The notes under the pieces: generated by a model
The model's database searches: none
What the model was told of the DNA's origin: nothing
Seen by the model: only the letters and a program-made list of their open reading frames with translations
Shown: positions 57,024-64,000 of the stretch, piece after piece
Layout: each line of letters begins with the position of its first letter
Numbering within the stretch: position 1 is the stretch's first letter
Position numbers and translations under genes: made by a program
Source: Halalkalibacter oceani
Lineage (GTDB): Bacteria; Bacillota; Bacilli; Bacillales; Bacillaceae_D
Reading direction: 5' to 3'
Assembly: GCF_023715605.1 (NCBI RefSeq)
Contig: NZ_JAMBOL010000001.1
Coordinates: 62,001-126,000, forward strand
Length of the DNA: 64,000 bases

Positions 57024-57172
57024 GTTAACGTGTAAATTTAAGCTAACGGATTCTTATTTTGAGCAAAGACAATAAAAAAGGTACGTATTTTTTGGTATGA
57101 TCCTCCACCACCCTTTAAATAGATGAAGCAGCAAGAGAGCCTAAAGAAACGCGGCCCTCCTGCTTGCGTTAT

Positions 57173-58351
57173 TCAGCGTTTCAAACGTGGGACGGTCAGG
57201 TAGGTTCCCATTCGCCAGAACCATTCAAATGGCCCGATATAAAAGCGGTGAAGCCACCATTTGCTGGCCAGAATTTGAATTGCAAAGAAGACGAAGGCTG
57301 CCGCCATTCCGAAAAAGAAGCCGATTTCCCCGAAAAGTCCGGCCCCATAGCCATAAAACAGCGTCGTAAAGATGATCGATTGAGCGAGATAGTTCGTCAG
57401 CGACAAGCGTCCGACATAAGCGAGCGGCATCAGTGCCTGCTGTCCTTTTTCAGTGGAGGCAATCAGGGCGATGCTTGATGCGTAAAACATCGCGACAAAT
57501 GGCCCTCCGACCGTCGTATGAAGCATTTCATTTTGATACGAGTCATGAAGCACAAATGCGAGCTTACACGGAAAGCCGACCAGCAGCGTCGTCCACCAGA
57601 CCCGCTTAATGAGCGGGCGGTACGCTGCAACGTCTTCGAGCCATTTTTTACGGGCGACGAAGGAACCGAGCAAAAACATGCCGAGAACACTGACCATCGC
57701 AGAAAGGTCCATGATGATATCGCCGATGATACCCATGCCGAGTGGATCGGCATTCATCCGGAAGGAGACGACCTCCGGGTAGCTTCCAGCGGAAAGAACC
57801 TCTTTTTCCTCAGCGGAATAGTGAGCGAGCTGCTGATCAAGGAGCAAGGTCGAGTCATCCTCGGGCGTCGCGATCGAGCTGGCCATGAGCAGCAGCAAAA
57901 TAATCGCCCACATAAAAAGTGCCTTCTCCTTTAGTTTCAGGAAAAAGAATAGCACAAAGGAAGTGAGCGCATAAACAAAAAGAATGTCTCCATCCCAAAT
58001 GAAAACTCCGTGCACATAGCCGACACCAAGTAAAATCAGCATTCTGCGCCAATAGACGACGCCGAAGCGCAGCTCCTGTTGTTCAAGTCTTTCTTTAAGC
58101 ATCGCCATCCCATAGCCAAACAAAAAGGAAAAGAGCGTATAAAAGCTTGCCTGGGCGAATAAGACGATAAACATTTCTGCAGCGCGGTCGAGCGCACCGA
58201 GCGGGTAATAATCGTACAGATCAGGTATTAAAAATAAACCAAATTGAAAATGCATACTATTTGCCAGTAAAATACCGAGTAAGGCCAGCCCTCTCATCAT
58301 ATCGAGCGAGAGAATGCGGTTTTTTTCCGGCAGCGGTTGTCGGGCTGTCAT
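57173..58351 (-). CDS. DUF418 integral membrane protein
   Basis: A 392-aa protein with around ten hydrophobic segments. The N-terminus RILSLDMMRGLALLGILLANS and the C-terminal DUF418 core (LAYVGRLSLTNYLAQSIIFTTLFYGYG) define this YeiB-like family, related to acyltransferase-3 folds but of unknown function. The ATG is preceded by AGGAGG. A weak hairpin at 57131-57168 may end it. Confidence 0.82.
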   Translation of the reverse strand: MTARQPLPEKNRILSLDMMRGLALLGILLANSMHFQFGLFLIPDLYDYYPLGALDRAAEMFIVLFAQASFYTLFSFLFGYGMAMLKERLEQQELRFGVVYWRRMLILLGVGYVHGVFIWDGDILFVYALTSFVLFFFLKLKEKALFMWAIILLLLMASSIATPEDDSTLLLDQQLAHYSAEEKEVLSAGSYPEVVSFRMNADPLGMGIIGDIIMDLSAMVSVLGMFLLGSFVARKKWLEDVAAYRPLIKRVWWTTLLVGFPCKLAFVLHDSYQNEMLHTTVGGPFVAMFYASSIALIASTEKGQQALMPLAYVGRLSLTNYLAQSIIFTTLFYGYGAGLFGEIGFFFGMAAAFVFFAIQILASKWWLHRFYIGPFEWFWRMGTYLTVPRLKR

Positions 58352-58554
58352 AAGGTTCGAAAAACCTCCTATTCTATTTGTGCATAACTGGAATGATTAA
58401 TCATACACATTATGAACAATTTATCAGCTGCCGTCCAGTTCAGGGAAAGGAATTTTGTCTAATCGGCTAAACAGATGGGCAGACATTTTGCTTTTGGTTA
58501 CAGGCGATCTTGTGTACACTTAAGAATACAAACGTTACTGTAGGAGGAAATAAT

Positions 58555-59295
58555 ATGGAACATTCTGAAATGATTGATCTTATTCAAAGCCATCGTTCGA
58601 TTCGGGCGTACACGGAGCAGGAGGTAAGCGAGTCGGCGATTGAGACAATTGTCACTTCAGGAAGGTGGGCGCCATCCTCGCATCATGTCCAGGCATACAG
58701 CATTATTGTCGTTCGCGACAAGGATAGAAAAAAGCAGCTTGCAGCCTATGCCGGCAACCAGAAGTATGTGGAGACGTGCCCGGTCTTTTTTGTCATTTGC
58801 GCGGATTATTATCGTCTGAAATATACAAGTGAAAAGTGTGGCCAGCCATTTGAAGCATCGGAGCTGGAGCAGGTGATCGTCGGCGCTGTTGATGCGGCTC
58901 TTGTGGCGGAGAATATGCTTTTGGCTGCCCGCTCGCTCGGAATGGGAGGCGTGATGATTGGCGGAATTCGCAACAATCAGGAGGCGGTTGCCAAGCTGCT
59001 TGATTTGCCTGAGTATACATTTCCTGTAATGGGACTTTGCGTCGGTTATCCAGCGCAGCAGCCCGAGCAGAAGCCGCGTCTGCCGGAGCGGGCTGTTGTT
59101 CATTATGAAAAATACGATACCTCGGTGATGGACGAGGCGCTTGCCAGCTATGACGAGATTACAGAGCGCTATTATCAGTCACGATCCGAAGGGAAGCGCC
59201 AGGACAAATGGTCGCAGCAAATGGCAAATTATTTCGCCAAACCGAATCGGCCGGAAGTGGAAGTATTTATTCGCAAACAAGGCTTCCTGAAATAG
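58555..59295 (+). CDS. nfsA: FMN-dependent NADPH nitro/flavin oxidoreductase (NfsA-like)
   Basis: A 246-aa nitroreductase-family enzyme: SHRSIRAYTEQEV at the N-terminus (FMN phosphate binding), GRWAPSSHHVQAYS, and GGIRNN and GLCVGYP in the core. It should reduce nitro-compounds, quinones or free flavin with NADPH. ATG 58555 has AGGAGGAAATAAT before it; 15 upstream codons were dropped. Confidence 0.87.
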   Translation: MEHSEMIDLIQSHRSIRAYTEQEVSESAIETIVTSGRWAPSSHHVQAYSIIVVRDKDRKKQLAAYAGNQKYVETCPVFFVICADYYRLKYTSEKCGQPFEASELEQVIVGAVDAALVAENMLLAARSLGMGGVMIGGIRNNQEAVAKLLDLPEYTFPVMGLCVGYPAQQPEQKPRLPERAVVHYEKYDTSVMDEALASYDEITERYYQSRSEGKRQDKWSQQMANYFAKPNRPEVEVFIRKQGFLK

Positions 59296-59383
59296 TCCGC
59301 AGCCTTGTATTGACAACATTCCTGCTTTCTACTAAGCTGGGCATAGGACTAATTTTATATGTAATCAACCGTGACTGAGAGAT

Positions 59384-59481
59384 CAGGCATTGACGTTCGG
59401 TAACGCCTGGTAAGAGAGCTGCTTGCCAAATGATAAAGAGAAAGCAGCGGGATGGTGTCAAGCGCAGGCGGATGACACCAT
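59384..59481 (+). ncRNA. Structured intergenic segment, three hairpins (possible leader or small RNA)
   Basis: In the 395-base gap between nfsA and the aminotransferase gene three hairpins follow each other: 59384-59409 (CAGGC/GCCTG base with internal mismatches), 59418-59448 (GCTGCTT/AAGCAGC) and 59452-59481 (ATGGTGTCA/TGACACCAT, 9 perfect pairs). A terminator follows at 59525. The layout resembles a riboswitch or attenuator, but it fits no consensus I know (SAM S-box, T-box and TPP were considered and do not fit). Confidence 0.3.
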
Positions 59482-59524
59482 GTCGTTCCTGGCCAAGCTA
59501 AACGGCACATTCTGCCTCGTGCTG

Positions 59525-59573
59525 GAGGTCGTCGCCAAAAGGGTTCATTTCCCTTTTGGGGCGGCCTCTTTTT
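59525..59573 (+). terminator. Terminator upstream of mtnE-like gene
   Basis: A stem of about 18 bases (GAGGTCGTCGCCAAAAGGG with CCCTTTTGGGGCGGCCTC, containing G-T pairs) followed by five Ts. It closes nfsA or the structured RNA. Nearly the same hairpin follows yclP. Confidence 0.85.
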
Positions 59574-59690
59574 GAAAGATTTGCAGATGGAATCGGGGAA
59601 GGCCTCGGCTAGGTGTGTGACGTATGTCCAAGGTGCGGCGCTTGAACCGTTTTCGTAGGAGAAGTTAGTAGAGGATAGAGGGTGGAGAGA

Positions 59691-60878
59691 ATGAAGCAAT
59701 TTTCAAAAGCGGAAGCATTAAACCGTTTACCTGACCAATTTTTTTCAAAGCTGGTGCAAAAGGTAACAAAATTAAAGGCGGAGTATGATGATGTTATCAA
59801 TCTCGGCCAGGGAAACCCGGACCAGCCTACGCCGGTGCATATTATTGAGAAGCTGAAAGAGGCGGCGGAAAATCCGCTTTATCATAAATATTCTCCGTTT
59901 GAAGGATATTTCTTTTTGAAGGAAGCCGTCGCGGCCTATTATAAGCGGGAATATGGCGTTGAGGTTGATCCGCATACCGAGGTTGCCGTATTGGCAGGAA
60001 CGAAAACGGGACTTGTTGAAATCAGCCAATGTTTGCTCAATCAAGGTGATGTCGCGTTGCTTCCGGATCCGGGCTATCCCGATTATTTATCCGGTATCGC
60101 CTTAGCCGGCGCTGAGATTCATCCGATGCCGCTCGTAGCGGAGCACCGGTTTCTGCCGGACTTTTCCGCGATTCCGGCTGAAGTAATTGACAAAGCTAAG
60201 CTGATGTTTTTGAATTATCCCAATAATCCAACCGGAGCGGTCGCGACGCCGGCCTTGTTTGAGGAAGCGATTGAGCTGGCGAACAAGCATGACGTGTGCA
60301 TCGTCCACGACTTTGCTTATGGGGCGATCGGATTTGATGGGAAGGCGCCGTTAAGCTTCCTGCAAATGGAAGGCGCAAAAGAAGTAGGCGTCGAAATGCT
60401 GACCCTGTCGAAAACGTATAATATGGCAGGATGGCGGGTTGGTTTCGCCGTTGGAAATCGAAGCGTCATCGAAGCGATTGAGCTTTTGCAGGATCATTAT
60501 TATTGCAGCATCTTCGGCGGAATCCAGGAAGCGGCCGCTCACGCTTTACTAAGCGATCAATCAGGCGTCACTGAGCTTGTCGCGATGTATGAACGCCGCA
60601 GGGATGTTTTGGTCAAGGCAGCGCATGACATGGGCTGGGAGGTTACCGCCCCAAAAGGCTCTTTCTTTGCCTGGTTCCCGGTGCCAAACGGCTATACGTC
60701 GGAAGAGTTTGCCGATAAAGTTTTGGAGGAGGCACGGGTCGTGATCGCCCCGGGAAGAGGGTTTGGCGAGCATGGCGAGGGATATATCAGAATCGGCCTC
60801 CTATGCGATGAGGACGTCCTCCAGGAAGCGATGGACCGAATTAAAAAGCTTCAGCTTTTTCCTCAGCCGGCTTCATGA
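59691..60878 (+). CDS. mtnE: Methionine-salvage aminotransferase, MtnE-like
   Basis: A 395-aa class I PLP aminotransferase. LSKTYNMAGWRVGFAVGN contains the PLP lysine; NPTGAV and HDFAYGAIGFDG are the cofactor-binding segments. The sequence is very similar, as I recall it, to B. subtilis MtnE (YkrV), which transaminates 2-keto-4-methylthiobutyrate to methionine. A GTG nine bases upstream is in frame; ATG 59691 is better spaced from AGAGGGTGGAG. No other methionine-salvage gene is adjacent. Confidence 0.85.
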   Translation: MKQFSKAEALNRLPDQFFSKLVQKVTKLKAEYDDVINLGQGNPDQPTPVHIIEKLKEAAENPLYHKYSPFEGYFFLKEAVAAYYKREYGVEVDPHTEVAVLAGTKTGLVEISQCLLNQGDVALLPDPGYPDYLSGIALAGAEIHPMPLVAEHRFLPDFSAIPAEVIDKAKLMFLNYPNNPTGAVATPALFEEAIELANKHDVCIVHDFAYGAIGFDGKAPLSFLQMEGAKEVGVEMLTLSKTYNMAGWRVGFAVGNRSVIEAIELLQDHYYCSIFGGIQEAAAHALLSDQSGVTELVAMYERRRDVLVKAAHDMGWEVTAPKGSFFAWFPVPNGYTSEEFADKVLEEARVVIAPGRGFGEHGEGYIRIGLLCDEDVLQEAMDRIKKLQLFPQPAS

Positions 60879-60890
60879 TAGAGGAACAGG

Positions 60891-60932
60891 AAGCCCCGCT
60901 TGCCGGACATACATTCGGAAAGCGGGGCTTTT
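60891..60932 (+). terminator. Terminator after mtnE-like gene
   Basis: Stem AAGCCCCGCTTtCCG-type: AAGCCCCGCT pairs with AGCGGGGCTT, followed by TTTT, 12 bases after the stop codon. Confidence 0.85.
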
Positions 60933-61017
60933 AATGCTTGACAGTGCGGCAGAGGATAAACAGCCATGTTAGCTCCGCTGCCATGTCGCTCTCTCCGATC
61001 GATCAACTTTCCTTCAC

Positions 61018-62112
61018 TTACTCCAGGCTGTCCGCCTCCAATAAAGTTTGTACCGTCACAAAGGTATAGCCTTCCTCTCTTAATTCATCAATGATTTTAG
61101 GCAGCGCCTCGATCGTGCCATCCAATACATGCTCCTTGCTTCCGAAACTGTGCTGCAGGATGATGCCGCCTTTAGAAATATTTTCGTGAACGATCAGGAG
61201 GATGTCATCCGCTGTTAACCCGCTCCAATCGAGCGTATCCACAGACCACAAAATATTTCGCAGACCGATTTCGTGTAATAAGGCCATATCCGCTTTCGTT
61301 ATCGAACCGTAGGGAGGGCGGAATAAATCCGGCTGTCTCCCCACTGCTGCCTCCATCGCTAATTGGGTTTCTTTGATTTCTTCCCTTACCTTTTCAGTCC
61401 AGAGCGTTTCAAGATTCGGATGCTGCCACGTATGGTTCCCGAGTCCATGTCCTTCCTGAACAATCCGCCTGACCATATCCTGATGAGTTTGTATTTCTTT
61501 GCCTACGAGAAAAAAGGTGGCGACCGCCTTTTTTTCTTTCAAAATATCGAGTATTTGCGGCGTGTAAATATTGTCAGGGCCATCATCAAATGTTAAGGCG
61601 ACAAGCTTTTCTTCCGTGTTCACTTTCCCGATTGAATGGAAGGGAGCGGGGATATTTGTCGTGATAAACGTTTTCGCTTTAACTGAATCATAATGGACTA
61701 CCATCGCCAGGTTACGCGCCACTTCTTCCAGTGGGACAAATATTTCTTCGTTAAAAAAAAGAGCATGCTTTCCATGATCGGTCATGCGTAAGAAGCCGAG
61801 CGCGCGATCAAAGATATTTGAACGCGGTTTGCCGGCCGGAACTGTAATTGCTTTTTCTTTCGCTCTAAAGAGAACCGCTTGTTCATGTTCCAGCCAATCA
61901 ACATAAGTACCCGTATGCTTGAAAAATAAGGCCGGGACGTACATATGACCTTCATGGCTTATGTAATTTGTCGTCACAGCCTTATTGTCAACATAAACCG
62001 TCGTTTCCTGGATTGTCGAGGGAAAATCAGGATGCTCCGCTTGGACTGGAATGGTAGTAAACAGCCCGATACTGACGACAAAGGTCAAAAAGGAGAGCTT
62101 TTTGGAAATCAT
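61018..62112 (-). CDS. Secreted polysaccharide deacetylase with N-terminal stalk-like domain
   Basis: A 364-aa exported protein. The signal peptide (residues 1-25, ending in VQA) is followed by a copper-amine-oxidase-N-like domain (about 30-155: TVYVDNKAV, MYVPALFF, FVPLEEVARNL), often used for wall binding. The NodB deacetylase domain follows with all motifs: TFDDGPD, HTWQHPNL, RPPYG, WSVDTLDW and ILQHS. It should N-deacetylate peptidoglycan or chitin-like glycans. ATG 62112 suits AAAGGAGG (62121-62128); the GTG and ATG just before are also in frame. Confidence 0.88.
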   Translation of the reverse strand: MISKKLSFLTFVVSIGLFTTIPVQAEHPDFPSTIQETTVYVDNKAVTTNYISHEGHMYVPALFFKHTGTYVDWLEHEQAVLFRAKEKAITVPAGKPRSNIFDRALGFLRMTDHGKHALFFNEEIFVPLEEVARNLAMVVHYDSVKAKTFITTNIPAPFHSIGKVNTEEKLVALTFDDGPDNIYTPQILDILKEKKAVATFFLVGKEIQTHQDMVRRIVQEGHGLGNHTWQHPNLETLWTEKVREEIKETQLAMEAAVGRQPDLFRPPYGSITKADMALLHEIGLRNILWSVDTLDWSGLTADDILLIVHENISKGGIILQHSFGSKEHVLDGTIEALPKIIDELREEGYTFVTVQTLLEADSLE

Positions 62113-62181
62113 CATCACATCCTCCTTTCTATACAGTATTATATCTTTTCCAACTGGTTGATTTTTACTCTTGCCCGAGGA

Positions 62182-62200
62182 TAAGACAAAACTAGCTAGC
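62182..62200 (+). repeat. Fragment of the dispersed repeat (left module)
   Basis: AAGACAAAACTAGCT at about 62186-62200 is the start of the left module of repeat copies B and D. Nothing else of the repeat is visible here. Confidence 0.4.
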
Positions 62201-62256
62201 ATGGAAGGACAAAGACAACACACTATTCTTTTATTTATGATTTTTCGGAATATTTG

Positions 62257-62285
62257 TTGACATCGCCCAATTTAACGAGTATATT
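62257..62285 (+). promoter_or_regulatory. Strong sigma-A promoter of the CoA-transferase operon
   Basis: Perfect TTGACA (62257-62262), 17-base spacer, TATATT (62280-62285), 36 bases before the start codon. Confidence 0.8.
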
Positions 62286-62305
62286 GTATATTGTACACAA
62301 TATAC
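62286..62305. promoter_or_regulatory. 20-base palindromic operator (GntR/FadR-like)
   Basis: GTATATTGT-AC-ACAATATAC has perfect 9-base arms around a 2-base centre. It begins right after the -10 and covers the expected transcription start, the ideal site for a repressor. The TTGTnnACAA core is like those bound by GntR-family (FCD) regulators. No regulator gene is adjacent in this window. Confidence 0.72.
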
Positions 62306-62321
62306 GAGAGGGAGGGGTATC

Positions 62322-63533
62322 ATGCTACCTTTAGATGGTGTGAAAATCCTGGACTTAACACAATTTCTCGCCGGGCCTTATTGTACGATGGTTCTTTCCG
62401 ATATGGGGGCGGAAGTTACAAAAATTGAACGCTTCCCGGGAGGAGATGATTCACGGAGACTGGGCCCGTTTATAAATGACGAAGGCTATTGCTTTGCAAT
62501 GGCAAACCGTAATAAGAAAAGTCTCGCTCTTGATTTGAAATCGGAAAAAGGAGTGGAGATTTTTCATAAGCTCGCCGCCGAGGCTGATATTATTATTGAA
62601 AATTTCCGCCCGGGCGTCACAAAGAAGCTGAATATCGACTATGAAACAATTAAAGAAGTCAAGCCTGATATTATTTATTGCTCCATTTCAGGCTTCGGCC
62701 AAACTGGACCGTACAGTCAAAAGGGCGGCTTTGATATCATTGCTCAAGGTGTGACCGGCTTTATGAGAATGACTGGTGAACCTGGCGGGCGACCGGCCAA
62801 AGTCGGGATTGCGATTAACGACATCGCTGCCGGAGCGTCGGCTATCTATGGTATTCTCGGAGCCTATATTCATCGGCAAAACACAGGCGAGGGACAATAT
62901 CTTGAAACGTCATTGGTCGATGCAGGATTAGCGTGGACGATTTGGGAATCGGCTGCCTATTTCGGGAAAGGCGAAGTACCGGAGGCAACGGGAACAAGAC
63001 ATAGACGATCCACGCCGTACCAATCGTATCGCACACAGGACGGCTATGTAACGGTCGGGGCTGGAAGCCAGCGTTTATGGGAGAAGTTTTGTCAGCACGT
63101 CGTTGAAAAGCCGGAATGGATCACGGCGGAAAAATACATTGACTTGCAAAAGCGGATGGATAACATTGATGAGCTGGAACAAGACATTGAAGCGATTTTG
63201 CAGGAGCACCCAACCGCTTATTGGGTTGAAAAATTAGATGCGGCAGGTGTGCCGGCAGGGCCTGTGTACACCTATGATCAGACGCTCAATGATCCTCATA
63301 TTAAGGCGCGAGAGATGATTGTCGAGATGGAGCATCCGAAGCTCGGCCAGATTAAAACAATCGGCGTTCCGGTGAAATATTCGAAAACGCCGCTGCAAAT
63401 TCGTTCGGCTGCGCCGTGGTTAGGTCAGAACACAGCAGAAAAGCTGCGAGAAATCGGCATGGATGAAGCGGAAATTGCCAAATTGTATGAAGAAGAGGTT
63501 ATTTATAATAAATATAGAGAGGAAGAGGTGTAA
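62322..63533 (+). CDS. CaiB/BaiF-family (class III) CoA-transferase
   Basis: A 403-aa formyl-CoA-transferase-like enzyme. LDLTQFLAGPYCTMVLSDMGAEVTKIE opens the protein, and the catalytic aspartate is D167 in AINDIAAG. Substrate-binding segments (SISGFGQTGPY, RRSTPYQSYRTQDGY) are present. It exchanges CoA between carboxylic acids. It heads a catabolic operon under the promoter and palindrome upstream and overlaps the enoyl-CoA hydratase start by one base (TAATG). Confidence 0.9.
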   Translation: MLPLDGVKILDLTQFLAGPYCTMVLSDMGAEVTKIERFPGGDDSRRLGPFINDEGYCFAMANRNKKSLALDLKSEKGVEIFHKLAAEADIIIENFRPGVTKKLNIDYETIKEVKPDIIYCSISGFGQTGPYSQKGGFDIIAQGVTGFMRMTGEPGGRPAKVGIAINDIAAGASAIYGILGAYIHRQNTGEGQYLETSLVDAGLAWTIWESAAYFGKGEVPEATGTRHRRSTPYQSYRTQDGYVTVGAGSQRLWEKFCQHVVEKPEWITAEKYIDLQKRMDNIDELEQDIEAILQEHPTAYWVEKLDAAGVPAGPVYTYDQTLNDPHIKAREMIVEMEHPKLGQIKTIGVPVKYSKTPLQIRSAAPWLGQNTAEKLREIGMDEAEIAKLYEEEVIYNKYREEEV

Positions 63534-64000
63534 TGGAAAAAAAGGATCTTGTTTTAGAAAAGCAGGGTGAAATTGCTACGATTATTTTCAATCGTCCCGA
63601 AAAAAGGAATGCGCTTACGCACGAAATGTGGAAGGAAATTCCTTCACTCGTCGAAGATGTGGAAAATGATAAGAACATTAAAGTACTTATTTTGCGAGGG
63701 GCAGATGAAACAAGCTTTGCTGCCGGAGCAGATATAAGCGAATTTAAGACGCTGCGGGCTGATGCGGAAGGGGCGAAGATTTACAACGCCGCTACTCATA
63801 AAGCGGAGCGCGCCCTAGCCACGATGACAAAGCCGAGCATCGCGATGGTTCAATCGTTTTGTATCGGCGGGGGACTGGAAATTGCGCTTGCCTGCGATTT
63901 CCGTTTCACGGATACGAATGGAAAGTTTGGAATTACTCCAGCGAAGCTTGGCCTTGTGTACGGCTTAACGGCAACAAAGCAACTCGTTGATCTCGTTGGT
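63533..64000 (+). CDS. Enoyl-CoA hydratase/isomerase, 3' end outside window
   Basis: The first 156 residues of a crotonase-family protein. The oxyanion-hole segments are visible: SFAAGADISEF (near 63-73) and FCIGGGLEIALACDFRF (around 111-127), with FGITPAKLGLVYG after them. The glutamate normally found in the active site of true hydratases (LGGGCELA) is at the GGGLEIA position here, consistent with hydratase activity. ATG 63533 overlaps the stop of the CoA-transferase gene. The window cuts it before its stop. Confidence 0.88.
   Translation, partial: MEKKDLVLEKQGEIATIIFNRPEKRNALTHEMWKEIPSLVEDVENDKNIKVLILRGADETSFAAGADISEFKTLRADAEGAKIYNAATHKAERALATMTKPSIAMVQSFCIGGGLEIALACDFRFTDTNGKFGITPAKLGLVYGLTATKQLVDLVG

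Noticed and set aside
57131-57172. Strong terminator for the DUF418 gene
   Set aside because: The GCAAG...CTTGC stem contains several mismatches and lacks a convincing T run, so it is mentioned only as weak.
59296-59690. SAM (S-box) riboswitch or T-box before the mtnE-like gene
   Set aside because: Neither the S-box core around GAGGGA...GGCCC nor the T-box AGGGTGGnACCGCG word is present; only unassigned hairpins are seen.

Overview
The window looks like a chromosomal segment of a Bacillaceae spore-former (low-to-mid GC Firmicute). This rests on gene content and order. A queG, Amidase_6 (yhbB-like), trmL/cspR, prkA, yhbH run matches the order I know from the Bacillus subtilis yhb region. GGAGG-type ribosome sites, frequent GTG/TTG starts, PerR and Fur boxes of Bacillus type and homologues of YhjD, YufK, YdhK and YclNOP also fit. 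The genus cannot be decided from sequence alone. I saw no rRNA, tRNA, CRISPR array, complete insertion sequence or phage gene.

Layout. 1-5.3 kb: a 5'-cut LarA-like protein, DUF3870, glycerol kinase, an MFS permease and ferritin. 5.5-10 kb: soluble histidine kinase, DUF3298 protein, succinate-semialdehyde dehydrogenase, Dps with a near-perfect PerR box, B3/B4-domain protein. 10-21 kb: the yhb-like housekeeping and sporulation block (queG, ogt, amidase, trmL, a 29-aa membrane peptide, YufK-like protein, class A PBP, prkA, signal peptidase I, yhbH). 21-22.4 kb: a small exported protein, a decayed membrane-protein gene, a YhjD-like gene.

22.7-34.8 kb is the most interesting part: twelve tightly packed same-strand genes. 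They encode an NMT1/SsuA-type ABC importer, a UbiD decarboxylase, a PxpA-like (LamB/YcsF) lactam hydrolase, a fumarate-reductase-like flavoprotein with a lone [2Fe-2S] partner, a three-subunit molybdenum hydroxylase, a 4,5-dihydroxyphthalate-decarboxylase-like protein placed between two hydroxylase subunits, and a ferredoxin. The enzyme set suggests uptake, decarboxylation, hydroxylation next to nitrogen, reduction and lactam ring opening of an N-heteroaromatic carboxylate; the substrate is inference. Convergent to it lie an AAA+ regulator that lacks the sigma-54-contacting GAFTGA loop and a PLP-dependent sulfur-amino-acid enzyme.

37.9-50.3 kb: two small membrane proteins, a 1019-aa double-kinase hybrid sensor, SelO, a YdhK lipoprotein, a LacI regulator with matched operators at itself and at an MFS exporter, an SDR, and an S-layer-type YcdB protein. 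50.5-53.3 kb: a Fur-boxed siderophore ABC importer (two permeases and ATPase, no binding protein). 53.7-57.0 kb: a PadR / DUF1048 / ABC-2 exporter / DUF1048 / DUF1048 cluster. 57.2-64 kb: DUF418 protein, nitroreductase, a structured intergenic region ahead of an MtnE-like aminotransferase, a NodB deacetylase, and the start of a CoA-transferase/enoyl-CoA hydratase operon behind a textbook promoter with a GntR-like palindrome.

A modular intergenic repeat with built-in terminator hairpins recurs at least five times, several times at gene ends. Coding starts were moved to the codon with a well-spaced ribosome site where the longest reading frame extended too far upstream.
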